From the NCBI GenBank assembly GCA_016712035.1, contig JADJRT010000012.1, positions 70,593 through 134,592 of the forward strand: 64,000 nucleotides of DNA, in the 5' to 3' direction. The notes beneath the pieces were generated by a model, which saw only the letters and a program-made list of their open reading frames with translations, was not told the origin of the DNA and did no database searches. The stretch comes from Flammeovirgaceae bacterium (GTDB lineage: Bacteria; Bacteroidota; Bacteroidia; Cytophagales; Cyclobacteriaceae). The translations under genes were made by a program, and so were the position numbers. Below, piece by piece: positions 9,330 to 21,020 of this stretch (its first letter is position 1; every line of letters starts with the position of its first letter).

Positions 9330-12300
9330 ATGCGAACGTGGATGGCAAGTAGGGTCTATTAATAATACTTATTCAGGGTGCAGCTATTCTCGCCTGGGCC
9401 GAACCCCCTAAAATAAAATTCGTAGAGAATAAATGTCAATGGCCGGAAGCCATTCATTTTGCCGCCAAAATCCCGGGTGGTTCCATGCAAGTGAAGCCGG
9501 GGGGATTTGCCTATACATTCATTGATCAAAATCGCTTAACAGAACTTCATGAACAAGGCCATACAGAGGCTGAAGTTTCAATACGTGATATCGATTTAAA
9601 AATTCATGGACATCAGGTAAACGTAAATTTTATCGGTTCTAATAGAAATGCTACTTCGACTTCTTTCGGTAAGCAGCCTGAAAATTATAATTATTTTCTA
9701 GGCACAGATTCTTCTCGCTGGAGTTCGAATGCAGGGGCGTATGAAGGAGTTGTTTATGAAAACTTTTATACAGGTATTGATCTGAAAGTTTATTCGCAGG
9801 GTAATCATGTTAAGTATGATTTTAATGTGGCCGCTGGTGTCGACCCTTTCCAAATTCATTTTGCATATAGCGGTGCCGATCGGATCTACTTAAACTCAGG
9901 CGACCTGAATATTAGCGCTTCCAAATTTTCATTTGTAGAAAAAAAGCCAATTGCCTATCAGATTATGGATGGTCAAAAAGTATTTATTGAATGTGAGTAT
10001 GTACTAAGTAATGATCAGGTTCATTTTAGCTTTCCAAAATCGTATGACTCCTGCTATCCGCTAGTTATCGATCCGTTGTTGATATTCTCAACATACTCAG
10101 GTTCAACGGCCGACAACTGGGGAAGCACTGCTACTCCGGGAGAGCGCGGAACATTATATTCTTCTGGAGTGACCAATCATCATCTTAACGGAGATTTTCC
10201 AGCCACGCCCGGAGCTTTTCAGGTTACCTATGGAGGTGCGTATGATATTGCAATTTTAAAATACGATTCAACAGGCAGTCAGTTGTTGTATGCCTCGTAT
10301 CTGGGTGGAAGCGACAATGAGTCGCCCCATAGTTTGGTGATGAATGCACAAAATGAATTATTAGTATTAGGTACCACAAGTTCAGTTAATTTCCCTACTA
10401 CAGCCGGTGCAATCGACAATTCATTTAATGGTGGTGTGCCGGAGGCAAACGTTATTCCTTATTTTAATGGATCAGATATTTTTCTTGCTAAGATCAGTGC
10501 CAATGGTGGTCAGCTGGTGGCGAGTACCTACTTGGGAGGTGCAGCCAACGATGGATTAAATTCTCAAGTAAGTCCGTTGGTTGCTAACTATGGTGACGAG
10601 CTTCGTGGTGATTTAATTACAGATGAACTGGATAATATTTATATCAGTACAGTAACCTCTTCGCCTGACTTTCCAGTGGGCAATAGTTTTGGATTAACCT
10701 ATAGGGGTGGCATTACGGATGCGCTCATCCTTAACATAAGCGCAGATTTATCGAATATTATTTGGGGATCTTTTTTGGGTGGCAATGCTGCGGATGCTTC
10801 ACATACAATTAAAACAGACGCTACCGGCAATTTGCTGGTGGCAGGAGGAACGGCCAGTGTAGATTTCCCAACTACAGCCGGTGTTCATCAACCTGCCCAT
10901 GCTGGCTTTGTAGATGGTTGGATGACGAAGATTTCAAGTGATGGTTCCGCAATACTCATTTCTACCTTCACCGGTACACCAGCATTCAATCAGGTTTATT
11001 TTATCGATCTTGATTTGAATGAAAATGTTTATGTGTACGGTCAGACTACGGGAAGTTTTCTAGTGACTCCTGGTGTTTATTCCAACGCGAACAGCGGGCA
11101 ATTTTTACAGAAGTTTGATAAAGATCTAGAGTCATTACTATTCTCAACCGTGTTCGGTGCAGGCAGAGGTATTCCAGATATTTCGCCAACGGCCTTTCTT
11201 GTAAATGATTGCAATAATATCTACATGAGTGGATGGGGCGGTTTGATCAATAGCAGTCGCGGCTTTTGGAACAGTGGCACGCAGGGGATGCCTGTAACGG
11301 CAGATGCGATTCAGAAAACCACGGCTGGTTCGGATTTCTATTTTATTGTTCTTACCGATGATGCTTCCGAACTTTTATACGCTACTTTTTTAGGAGGCAC
11401 GCAATCGCCTACACATGTGGATGGAGGTACGAGCCGGTTTGATAAAGGAGGTATTGTTTATCATGCGGTATGTGCAGGATGTGGCGGTGGGTTTGATGAT
11501 TTTCCAACTACATCCAATGCCTGGAGCCAACAAAACCTGAGTCTCAATTGTAACAATGCCGCGTTCAAATTTGATTTATCATCATTGAAAGCGCGCATCC
11601 AAACAAACTCTGTGAAGTTTGACATGCCCGGACTTACAAAAATCTGTATGCCCGATCCGATTGTGTTTCAAAACAAAAGTACTGGCGGTCAGTTTTACGA
11701 ATGGGATTTTGGCGATGGCGGACAATTTTTCAGACAAGACACTGCCTATGTTGTGCATGCCTATCAGGCTCCAGGCACGTATCGGGTAAAATTACTGGCT
11801 GTTGATATTGGCACCTGCGTAGGTAAGGATTCAACGTTTACCACGGTAACCGTTTCGAAACCAATGGGCTTTGCAGGCCCCGACCAAGTAATGTGCTTTG
11901 ATGCGGGGGCACGTTTGATAGCTGTAGGGGGTGTATCGTATTTATGGGAGAACGGGGATAAAACATTTACGTCTACACAAGCTTCGCCCATGGTTAATCC
12001 TACTGAAGACGATGGTTATGTGGTTACTATCACCGATGCCAATGGGTGTAAAGTAAAGGATACGGTTAACGTTGAAGTAATACCCGGCATCGATTTGAAA
12101 TTTGAGTATGCTAAATTTTATGATTGCTTCTCACGGCCTACTTTAAGCGTTGAGAACCTGACCGATCCTACCGAAAATGTTTTTTTTTGATTTTGGCGAT
12201 GGCATTACTTCCGATCTGGATGAGACTAAACATGACTATTCGGAGGATGGCGTGTATAACGTTCGATTAGTAGGAACAAGGGAGTCTTGTGTTTATGAAG

Positions 12301-12587
12301 AAGCTAAGCCCATACGAGTTTTTGAATTAAAAGTTCCGAATGTGATTACGCCTGATGAAAATCCGGAGAATAATACCTTCGTTGTGTTGTATGGTGGGAA
12401 TAAATCATCATCCTCCGCACTTACAGCCAAGGTGGTAATCTAGAAGCGCTGGGGCGGAAAAGTTTATGAGAACAACAACTATCAGGATGATTGGGATGGC
12501 GGTAATGTGGATGCCGGTGTTTATTACTATACCATTGACGTAGAAGGCGAAACTTCCTGCAAGGGGTGGGTGCATGTGATTAAGTAA
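9330..12587 (+). CDS. SBBP/PKD surface protein with type B T9SS (gliding) C-terminus
   Basis: Predicted secreted surface protein of about 1085 residues. The ATG at 9330 gives MRTWMASR, then a shift at ~9350 leads into a hydrophobic signal ending ILAWA and on to EPPKIKFVENKCQW. This is the conserved start of the module preceding SBBP repeats, so the ATG at 9485 is internal. Five or six SBBP beta-propeller repeats (LYASYLGG, STYLGG, GSFLGG, ATFLGG) run from 10250 to 11400, then a PKD domain (WDFGDGGQFF) and a second PKD-like unit broken in the T9 run at 12180-12188. The tail has the CHU_C/type B features PNVITPDENPENN and KRWGGKVYENNNYQ. An in-frame TAG at ~12441 interrupts it just before KRWGG. 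Exported by T9SS and likely attached at the surface; ligand unknown. Confidence 0.8.
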
Positions 12588-12651
12588 TTTTTAGTCATCG
12601 ATTCACTGATAAAAATGAATGGAAAAAATCTGTGAATCTGTGGCTATCAAT

Positions 12652-14142
12652 TTAAAACTGAAAATAGATGAAAGGCTGAACGCTGGCCGATTTGGTTTGA
12701 ATAATCAATAGAATAATTGATAAGACCACCGCTGCTTTTCCCGCCAAGGGAATATTTGTCATCCACACTTCGGCTTTGCGTTCGATGCCAGCCGGAATAA
12801 AGTGAAGAATGTATCCCAGGACCATTAGAAAGAGAACGCTTCGGTACCCAAATACAAACTCAAGAAAGACCTGCGGGTTAAAGTGACCTACTATTTGATT
12901 GATCATTTGCTGTGCAGCATCCATGGATAAAGCCCGAAAGAAAATCCAACCCAAGCATACGAAATGAAATGTAAAAAGAATACTAAAGAAGTTGCTTGCG
13001 GACTTGATTGTTTGATTTTTAGGCGGGGAAATCTGCAAAGATGAATAAAGTTTGTGAACAGTTAGCGCTATTCCATGCAACCCGCCCCATAGTATAAACC
13101 GGAAAGCAGCGCCATGCCACAACCCACCCAATAGCATCGTAAGCATTAGATTGACATACGTTCTTACTTTTCCTTTTCGATTACCACCTAAGGAGATATA
13201 GACATAGTCGCGCAACCAAGTGGAGAGTGAAATATGCCAGCGCCTCCAAAAATCAGTAATGTTTTTCGCCTGATAGGGTGAGTCGAAATTAATGCTGAAT
13301 TGAAATCCCAAAAGCAAGGCAATACCAATCGCCATATCCGAGTAGCCAGAGAAATCGCAATAGATTTGAAGCGCATAACCATAAACGCCAAAAAGATTTT
13401 CAAGGCCTGTATATAAGGTTGGGTTTTCAAATACCCGATCTACAAAGTTTAAGCTGATGTAATTAGAGATGATCGCTTTCTTAATTAGCCCCGTACAGAT
13501 CAGATAAACACCGCGACCAAACATTTCGCGCGATACAAAGGTTGGCTTAGAGAGTTGTGGTAAAAACTCAGTAGCCCGCACGATAGGCCCAGCCACCAAT
13601 TGCGGGAAGAAGGAAACAAAGAACGCATAGTCGAGCAAGTGATCAACTGGTTGTAGTCTCTTTCGATAGACATCGATGGTATAACTGAGCGACTGAAAGG
13701 TGAAAAAAGAAATGCCTACGGGAAGAAAAATATCAAAAGGCACATACTCAATACCTGCGGCTGTGCTGAATATCTCGTGTAAAAAATTTGTGTATTTAAA
13801 ATATCCGAGCAGGCCCAGGTTTGCAATCAGACTTAACGCTAACAAAGAACTTCTCTTCCAGGGTGTATGGGTTTTGTATATAAATTGGGCGAGACTAAAG
13901 TCAATAACGGTTGTACTTAAGAGCAAAAGAAAGTAAATGCCACTTGATTTATAATAAAAATAGAGTGAAAAGAGAATGACGAAAAGAAATTTAGGTCTGT
14001 GTGTTTTGCTCAACAGTATATACCCTGTTAAGAATGCTGGAAAGAGCAGGAGAAAAAAGCCGCTATTAAAAAGCAACGGTTCATCCGGATTGTATGCAAA
14101 CTGCTCGGCTAGCTTATGGATGTCGATATCGAACATATTCAT
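12652..14142 (-). CDS. MBOAT-family O-acyltransferase (AlgI-like)
   Basis: A 496-residue polytopic inner-membrane protein with about ten hydrophobic segments, matching AlgI/DltB/PatA-type acyltransferases in length. The family signature is visible as FWRRWHISLSTWLRDYVYISLGG, here read as WRRWHISLS and YVYISLGGNRKG, and the catalytic histidine region as LLGGLWHGAAFRFILWGGLHG. It moves acyl (usually acetyl) groups across the membrane to a cell-envelope polymer. The start at 14142 overlaps the end of the upstream SGNH gene (stop at 14114), so the order SGNH-SGNH-MBOAT is one operon. By analogy with AlgI/J/X and PatA/B, the SGNH proteins would complete transfer outside; the polymer is unknown. 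Confidence 0.88.
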   Translation of the reverse strand: MNMFDIDIHKLAEQFAYNPDEPLLFNSGFFLLLFPAFLTGYILLSKTHRPKFLFVILFSLYFYYKSSGIYFLLLLSTTVIDFSLAQFIYKTHTPWKRSSLLALSLIANLGLLGYFKYTNFLHEIFSTAAGIEYVPFDIFLPVGISFFTFQSLSYTIDVYRKRLQPVDHLLDYAFFVSFFPQLVAGPIVRATEFLPQLSKPTFVSREMFGRGVYLICTGLIKKAIISNYISLNFVDRVFENPTLYTGLENLFGVYGYALQIYCDFSGYSDMAIGIALLLGFQFSINFDSPYQAKNITDFWRRWHISLSTWLRDYVYISLGGNRKGKVRTYVNLMLTMLLGGLWHGAAFRFILWGGLHGIALTVHKLYSSLQISPPKNQTIKSASNFFSILFTFHFVCLGWIFFRALSMDAAQQMINQIVGHFNPQVFLEFVFGYRSVLFLMVLGYILHFIPAGIERKAEVWMTNIPLAGKAAVVLSIILLIIQTKSASVQPFIYFQF

Positions 14143-15258
14143 TATAGCCTTTTATCAATGCTTCATACAATAGACTAGCCTGTAATTTATAACCCGCTTT
14201 ATTAAAATGAATCCCATCGGGTTGCATCAGATCATTATTTTTCCATTTATCTGCCGAATGCTTGCCGCCCCCGCTCGTATAAAGATCCCAGTAAGCAAGT
14301 CCATGCGCATCAGCATATTCAATGATTTTACTTCTGATTATCTCAACTCCGGGGTTTCTGCGGGTTTTCTTTTTATAGAAATCGATGGGCGTAGTAAGCA
14401 GGAATAGCGCGTCCGGATTGTTACTTTTTAATTGGGTTACGAGTGTGTCAAGTTGCGTTAGAAATTTCGGATCAATGTAAGGATGATCAATGGCTTCGTT
14501 AGTTCCTAATGAAATAATTATAAGGTCGGGCGTGAGCTCATGAGTTTGTTCAGCAACTTTTGTGATGGGGATGATTGCAGCGCTTGAAATTCAATTTGAT
14601 TCACGCTAAGTGGAAGTAAAATCCGTGACGTGTTTTTCGTTTCGAAGGTATAAGGTCCTACGTAAGCCAGATATTGGCCTACCGAATCTTTCACCACCAG
14701 GTTATAGCTGCTAAAATCTTTCTGAAAGAAGAAAGTGACTTTGTTGAATGAGTTATTTAAACTATCCAATGATTTCGTTTGTAAGAGGATGGAGGCTTCT
14801 GTGGCCTTCGTTTGCAGTGTCATGGCACCAATGCCAATGGGTAAGGGTTGATTGGTATAGATTATTCGTTTTGATTCCCATTCGGCCGATGACGAAGAGC
14901 GAATAGTTTGTGGTTCGTTGGTTCTTGCCACCCGACCCGGAAACACAAGGCCTCGGCCGGCATTTCCAAATTCGTGTTGCATGAGTGCTCTTATGGCTTG
15001 TGTTAAATAGTCGGCCTGTATGTGCGAGTCGCCAATATGTAAAATGCTGACTACGGTTTGTTGTTCCTTTTTTAATCTGTATAACTTATCATAAAAGGGA
15101 GCCAACGCTACTGAGTTACTAATACTATTAGAATCTGATTTAATAAAATCATAGGTTGGTATAATTTGAAAGGCAACCGTATCCTGAGCCATTAGCCCAG
15201 GGCTTAAAAAAAGCAATTGCCATACGATCAGATATCTAGTCATACCGATTCTCTTCAT
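14114..15258 (-). CDS. Periplasmic SGNH hydrolase-like protein of acyltransferase cassette, frameshifted
   Basis: About 381 residues once a shift at ~14570 (GGGG on the plus strand) is bridged. Signal peptide MTRYLIVWQLLFLSPGLMAQ follows the ATG. Block I is LHIGDSHIQADYLT, an HIGDSH variant found in envelope-modifying SGNH proteins. After the shift come IIISLGTNEA (GTNE block) and DGIHFNKAGY with the catalytic Asp/His near 14170. The second half is not seen in the unshifted frame, which stops at 14518. The start overlaps the neighbouring gene's end (15236-15258) and the stop overlaps the MBOAT start. Probably de-esterifies or transfers acyl groups on an extracytoplasmic polysaccharide or peptidoglycan; that is inference from the cassette. 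Confidence 0.75.
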
Positions 15259-16648
15259 AAAGCAATGCGTCTGCTAATTTTTTTGCCAGCTTGCGGCCAC
15301 CGCGAAAATTCAAGTGGGTATAATCTTTAGCAGCCAGCGGGGGCATAGCTGACGTAAACTTAACGATACTATTTTTGCCACCCATAGCACTATATAAATC
15401 CCAAAAGGCAATGTTAGTTTTTCGTGCAATCTCCCGTTGCGCATCGCGCATACGCGGAATAGCGGGAAGTGTTTTGATTTCTCCGTCAACATTTCCACCC
15501 CGGTCACTAATACCAATCAATACAATGCTGGCCTTGGGAAAGATTCCTTTCAGGCGATTAACAACTTTAATCATCCGGGTCTGGTAGGCACGGTAATTCA
15601 TGGAATCGTTTTCGGTTACCAGGTTTAATCCATATTGTAGTAAGATTAATTTGTAATCCTGGTACTGATTAAACTGTTGCAAAAGTTCTTCTGAAATTGA
15701 AGATAGTCCCATGCCTGAATTTCCACGCATAGAAAAATTATCTACATAAACTCCAGGGCCATTTTCAAAACTTACGCCATATACCAGCAAACTATCGGGA
15801 TTCTGAAATTGTAGTTTTATCGATTTAAAATTTTTTCCTTCTATTACCTCCTGCTGAAGCGTTTCAGATTGAACCAAGTCTGTGTTGGATAGTATTGTAT
15901 CGTTCAACGTCAGCGCAAGCGAAGACGCTTTTCTGTTTATATAAAATAGTCGAATGATTTCGAATTTGTTGGTGAGTTGTTTACGGCCGGGTTTGTATTC
16001 TAATTCGTTTTGCTCGAGTGGTACAAACGAATGCCCCGAGATTCCTAATGGTGCATTTGGACTTTGTTTTCCAACCATTGAGTAAGTCACCCAGTTTGAA
16101 AAGGAATGTTGGATAGTTGTTCGGAACTGCGTTACCTCAGAGGTAATTGGAACAAACCCTACACCGCGTCCTCCATAAAGATTTTGTAAGGTATCGCGAA
16201 AGCTTCCGCAAAGAACATCGCCTTCTATGAAGGAGTCACCAAAGAAGGCTATTCGAACGGGGTTTCTATTTACTTTTTTAAGTGCCTGAAAAAACACCTT
16301 CATTACATCTTTGTTCTTGCTGAAATCCTCCAGGCAGGTTTTGCCATTAGGACAAGGACTCTCATTTGAAGGAGCCTCGACAATTGGCTTTGGGGTCGGT
16401 TCTGTTATAACTGTATCGGACACGGGCAAGGAATCTTGTGCTACGATCGCTAATGTTGAATCGTGAATGATTTCTTTTCTTTGGATATCAGAAAGCAGAT
16501 TTACTTTTTTAAACGAAAAAAATTCTCTGTTACCAGAGGGGAGGAGCGAAGTCGCAAGCAGGACGACAATGATCACCAGCATTAACCAAAGCGATTGTGT
16601 CAACTGGTTTTTTGCATGCGTTATTTTTCGACTCTCAAGTATAGGCAT
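15236..16648 (-). CDS. Membrane-anchored SGNH hydrolase-like protein
   Basis: A 470-residue protein with a short basic cytoplasmic start, one membrane helix (LWLMLVIIVVLLATSLL, ~residues 20-37), a proline-rich linker (~75-95) and a large periplasmic SGNH domain. Block I is IAFFGDSFIEGD. A loop VLIGISDRGG and the block V equivalent DYTHLNFRGGRKLA carry the Asp/His. The region LLQYGLNLV replaces the usual GxND block, so the oxyanion Asn is uncertain. It heads the O-acylation cassette with the following SGNH and MBOAT genes. Two SGNH proteins with one MBOAT recalls AlgJ and AlgX working with AlgI. Intact frame. Confidence 0.75.
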   Translation of the reverse strand: MPILESRKITHAKNQLTQSLWLMLVIIVVLLATSLLPSGNREFFSFKKVNLLSDIQRKEIIHDSTLAIVAQDSLPVSDTVITEPTPKPIVEAPSNESPCPNGKTCLEDFSKNKDVMKVFFQALKKVNRNPVRIAFFGDSFIEGDVLCGSFRDTLQNLYGGRGVGFVPITSEVTQFRTTIQHSFSNWVTYSMVGKQSPNAPLGISGHSFVPLEQNELEYKPGRKQLTNKFEIIRLFYINRKASSLALTLNDTILSNTDLVQSETLQQEVIEGKNFKSIKLQFQNPDSLLVYGVSFENGPGVYVDNFSMRGNSGMGLSSISEELLQQFNQYQDYKLILLQYGLNLVTENDSMNYRAYQTRMIKVVNRLKGIFPKASIVLIGISDRGGNVDGEIKTLPAIPRMRDAQREIARKTNIAFWDLYSAMGGKNSIVKFTSAMPPLAAKDYTHLNFRGGRKLAKKLADALLYEENRYD

Positions 16649-16845
16649 GTTAATTGGGATTTGAAAGCTAATTAGATCGTAAGGGCACTGCGCCCAACGC
16701 TAAAATATAGGGTGTGTACTACCCTAATAATTCTTTTGCATACCAACCTCGAACCGCTAATATATTTTCTGTATGTTTCTAACAGGCTACTCCATAAATT
16801 GGCCTACTTGAAACCTCATCAAATCACGATTTAAATACCATAAGT

Positions 16846-19800
16846 ATGTCTAACCCAACTAAAATCATTGGTCTGTTAATCATCCTCTTTTTGTTCTCAG
16901 GATTTAATGGTGTAGCCCAATCGGGAAATGAGCTTGCACAAGCAGCTAAAGGATTGAAATTGAGAAGCATTGGACCTGCCTTGATGGGCGGCCGGATTGC
17001 TGACATTGCTGTAAATCCTAAAGACAGAAGTAACTGGTACATCGCGGTGGGTTCTGGAGGCGTGTGGAAAACAAACAACAGTGGTATTACCTGGACACCC
17101 GTATTCGATGATCAGTCTTCGTATTCAATAGGCACTGTATCAATCGATCCGAATAACACCGATGTAGTTTGGGTGGGAACGGGAGAAAATGTAAGTGGCC
17201 GACATGTGGGTTGGGAGATGGGATTTACAAAAGCCTCGATGCAGGAGCAACCTGGCAGCGGATGGGCTTAAACAAATCGGAACACATTGGGAAGATCCTT
17301 ATTGATCCAAGGAACAGCAACGTAGTTTTTGTGGCAGCCGAAGGACCACTTTGGGCGCCCGGTGGTGAGCGGGGATTATATAGGACAACCGATGGCGGAA
17401 AAACGTGGCAAGCCGTACTTCAAATTGATGAAAACACGGGTGTGACAGATATTGAATTTGATCCTTCTAACCCTGATGTGCTTTACGCAGCCGCTTATCA
17501 GCGCAGAAGACAAACCTGGTCACTTCTGGCTGGAGGTCCACAATCCGGTATTTATAAGTCATTGGACAATGGTGCAACATGGAAGAAATTAACAACGGGC
17601 TTGCCCAAAGCAGATCTCGGAAAAATTGGACTGGCCGTTACCCCAGCCAATCCGCAGTTAGTCTATGCTACTATCGAATCAGATGATAAAAATAAAGGCT
17701 TTTACCGTTCTACGAACAAAGGGGAGAGCTGGGAGAAGCGCAGCAATTATATTTCCGGTGGAACCGGACCCCATTATTATCAGGAAATTGAAGCCTCACC
17801 ACAGCATCCAGATCTCATCTATCAAATGGATGTGTTTTTCCAGGTGACACGAGATGGTGGAAAGAGTTTTGATAATTTAGGAACGGGACGTGAAAAACAC
17901 AGCGACAATCATGCGTTGTGGATTGATCCAGACAATGGCAAGCATCTCCTTGCAGGGACAGATGCCGGTTTGTATGAGACGTTTGATGAAGGCACCACCT
18001 GGAGGCATTTCCCGAACCTACCGGTTTCTCAGTTTTACAAAATTTCTTTAGACAATGCCGTACCCTTTTATAACATCGTTGCAGGCGCACAAGATTTGGG
18101 TACGTTGATTGGACCTTCACGAACTCGAAATGTGGAAGGTGTACGCAATCAAGATTGGTATGTCCCGTTGGGTGCAGATGGCTATGATGCCGCTTTCGAT
18201 CCAAAGATCCGAACACGGTCTATATGGAAATACAGGGAGGATCGTTACATCGGCTCAACCGACAAACGGAAGAGGTGATGAACATTCAACCACAACCCTC
18301 AGCCGAAGAAGCACCGGAACGATGGAATTGGGATAGCCCCATATTGGTAAGTCCTCACAATAGTAATCGGCTGTATTTTGGATCGCAGCGTGTGTGGCGA
18401 AGTGAAAATCAAGGTAATGCATGGACACCCATCAGTGGAGATTTGACTACCAATGTCAATCGCTACGAACTTCAAATGATGGACAGGGTTCAAAGTGTAG
18501 ACGCACTTTATGATAATGGAGCGATGTCACATTACGCTACGCTTACTTCTATTTCTGAATCACCGATTACAGCAGGTTTGTTGTACACCGGGTCAGATGA
18601 TGGATTGATTCATGTGAGTGAGGATGGAGGTGCCAACTGGAGAAAAAGTCAACCCTTATTAAAGGTTCCGGCAAGATCTTTTATCAACGACATTGAAGCT
18701 TCACAGCATGATGCGAATATTGTGTTTGCCATTGCCGATGCGCACAAGTTCGGGGATTTCAATCCTTATGTTTTTATGAGTTCCGATAAGGAAGATCCTG
18801 GAAATCCATTGCCGGAGATTTACCATTAGGAACCATCGTGTGGGTAATCAAACAAGATCATAAAGATAAAAACCTATTGTTTTTAGGAACCGAGTACGGC
18901 ATTTATTTCACGGTAAATAATGGAGTAAACTGGACAAAACTAAATGGGGGAGTGCCTACCATTTCCTTTCGTGATTTGGAATTGCATCAGCGTGACGATG
19001 ATCTGGTGGGCGCGACCTTCGGTAGAGGATTATACATTTTAGATGATTATGCCCCGCTACGGGAAATTAGCCAGGCGGTAAATGGAAAGGCAAACAAACT
19101 ATTTACGGTTAGGGATGCCTGGTGGTATAATCCAAATCTTCCTATGCAGGCCAAAGGGATGCCTACGTTAGGCTCGACATTTTATGTTGCTGATAATCCT
19201 CCGTTTGGTGCTGTGTTTACCTACTACATCCATGAGTTACCAAAAACTTCAAAAGAAAATCGTCAAACGAAAGAGAAATCATTAAACGAACAGAAGGCAA
19301 GCGTTCCGTTTCCGGGATGGGAAATCTTAAGAAACGAAGTGAAGGAAGCAGAGGCTGGTGTTTTACTGTTGGTGCGAAATGAAAGCGGAGCACCCATACG
19401 TTGGATCGAAGGCGCAACCAGTAAAGGAACAAACCGTGTCAACTGGGATTTACGTTTATCGCCCCCAGACCCGATCAATTTATCCAAGCCAACATTTCAG
19501 CCACCGTGGGCTGGCTCACCTCAAGGACCATTAGCAGCGCCCGGAACATACAGCGTAGAACTCTTTGTACTTAACAATGGCAAATTACAATCTCAGGGAA
19601 GACCTCAACAATTTAAGGTGAAGCCTCTGTATGAAATCCCACCAGCAGACTTGAAAGCGATTGCATCGTTTCAGGAAAAAACAAGTGGGCTTTATAGACA
19701 AATTTCTGGAGCTAACAGGAAGCTGAGTGAGGCAAGCGAAAAATTGCGCTACATGAAAGCAGCATTAAAGCAAACTGCCAAAGCTTCACCCGAACTGTTT

Positions 19801-20109
19801 GAAACATTGAATACTTTAAATAAAAGTTTGGCAGATCTACGCGTACAATTGACGGGAGATCCTATTCTTGAAAAGATGAATGAACCCATAACTCCCTCCA
19901 TCATGTCGCGGGTGGGTCATGTTGTAAATGGACATTGGGATACTACGCAACTACCAACGGAAACGCAGAAAAAGAACATTGAAATTGCCGAAGCTGGTTT
20001 CAAAACTTTCCAAACAAGTTTCGATGTGTTTTTTAAAGCTCTGGCTAGTTACGAAAAGGCACTTGAAAATGCGGGAGCGCCCTGGACACCAAATAGGGGT
20101 GAAGAGTGA
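16846..20109 (+). CDS. Large sortilin/BNR-repeat exported protein, frameshifted
   Basis: About 1088 codons across three single-base breaks: ~17210 (a G run; restores GWGDGIYKSL), ~18207 (AAA; restores DPKDPNTVYM) and ~18803 (restores KSIAGDLPLGTIVWVIK). Signal peptide: LIILFLFSGFNGVAQ. The first ~730 residues carry many Asp-box units (TNNSGITW, TTDGGKTW, SLDNGATW, STNKGESW, TRDGGKSF, SEDGGANW, TVNNGVNW), the VPS10/sortilin-like double propeller. A beta-sandwich part follows, then a helical tail (~19660-20050). No T9SS tail seen. Common in Bacteroidota, where it is often called glycosyl hydrolase without proof. Location periplasm or surface; role unknown. Confidence 0.8.
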
Positions 20110-20111
20110 GA

Positions 20112-20127
20112 GATCAATGAATTGATC
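20112..20127. repeat. 7-2-7 palindrome after BNR gene
   Basis: GATCAAT and ATTGATC flank a GA dinucleotide immediately after the stop codon at 20109. A second stem (AGTGTTT 20148-20154, AAACACT 20161-20167, loop of six) follows before the antitoxin gene. No T-run, so a simple intrinsic terminator is not evident. Confidence 0.5.
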
Positions 20128-20224
20128 AATAGCGTGAGGCCTAATGAAGTGTTTTGCGGCAAACACTACCAACGTTTGAGTTTATCCACTACTGCGCAAA
20201 CTTTTTGTTGACGGTTCGTGCCGT

Positions 20225-20581
20225 TTAGTAAGCCTGAATTAATACATCAGTCGGGATGTTTAACTTTTCGTGAAGTTGTCGAATCATGTCCAACGATAGC
20301 TTTCTCTTCTTATTCAAAATTTCACTCGCTCTACTCTTTAGTCCAACGACTTTTGCTAAGTCCGTCTGTGTATACCCAAGTTGTTCCATTCTAAATTTGA
20401 TCGCTTCTATTGGGTCGGGCAAGTCAATGGGGAAGTGCTCATTTTCGTATTGCTCAATTAATATTCCTAATATTTCAAGTTCGTCCCCTTCTTTGGTCTC
20501 TTTTTTGGCGTCAAAAATTAATTCAAGTCTGTCAAGCGCTTGTTGATAGTCCTTTTTGGTCTTTATTAGTTTTAAGTTCAT
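20225..20581 (-). CDS. higA: HigA-like antitoxin (XRE family)
   Basis: A 118-residue antitoxin with a helical N-terminal half and a C-terminal helix-turn-helix of the XRE type (YTQTDLAKVVGLKSRASEIL, then KRKLSLDMIRQLHEKL). I use the ATG at 20581, five bases after the toxin stop; a TTG at 20590 is possible. In HigBA systems the antitoxin binds the toxin and represses the shared promoter, and in type II HigBA the toxin gene comes first, as here. Flanked by short palindromes at 20112 and 21021. An acquired module is likely because neighbours on both sides are envelope genes. Strong family call. Confidence 0.9.
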   Translation of the reverse strand: MNLKLIKTKKDYQQALDRLELIFDAKKETKEGDELEILGILIEQYENEHFPIDLPDPIEAIKFRMEQLGYTQTDLAKVVGLKSRASEILNKKRKLSLDMIRQLHEKLNIPTDVLIQAY

Positions 20582-20586
20582 AGTTG

Positions 20587-20880
20587 TCAAATTTTGTTTG
20601 CGTCAATTCTGTCGTATTCTTTGTGGGTCCCAATGAACCGTATCCAGATCATTTGATACTGGAAATTAATCTTAACAATTAGTCGGTAGTTATTTCCTTT
20701 TATATTGAATACGACTCTGTTGCTCCCAAGAATACTAGCCGAAAGGTACTCTTTCTTGATTTCGTTGGTATTTTTCCACTCACTCTGTTCAGCTTCTCGA
20801 TACCAGGATTTAAGTTGTTGTTCACAGTCCGAATGCTTTATCCAAAACTCTCGGAGTACCTTCTTAGCAATTACTCTCAA
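20587..20880 (-). CDS. higB: HigB-like mRNA interferase toxin
   Basis: A 97-residue RelE-superfamily toxin of the HigB_toxin type. The pattern LREFWIKHSDCEQQLKSWYR near the start, NRVVFNIKGNNYRLIVKI in the middle and FIGTHKEYDRIDA at the end match the family in order and length. The conserved basic and aromatic residues (Arg in NYRLIV, His in GTHKEYD) that line the RNA-cutting surface are present. Known members cleave mRNA on the ribosome. It is the upstream gene of the pair and is in an intact frame. Confidence 0.9.
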   Translation of the reverse strand: MRVIAKKVLREFWIKHSDCEQQLKSWYREAEQSEWKNTNEIKKEYLSASILGSNRVVFNIKGNNYRLIVKINFQYQMIWIRFIGTHKEYDRIDANKI

Positions 20881-21020
20881 GGATTAATCTTTTGTCAAAG
20901 GTAGCCTAAAGTTCCCGTATTGGGAAATTTTATTTGAGATATTTTCTTTGATTTTGACCGTCCTGAGGTATGACCGCCAACCTTTAGATTTGTTTCATCA
21001 TGTAGGAGTGTGCGGGGGCA

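Noticed and set aside
9485..9490. ATG at 9485 as the start of the SBBP protein
   Set aside because: The upstream in-frame stretch FVENKCQW and a signal peptide belong to the same protein; the better start is 9330 with a shift near 9350.
12600..12638. Inverted repeat GATTCAC/GTGAATC as a terminator
   Set aside because: Seven-base arms 25 bases apart and no T-run after the stem; too weak.
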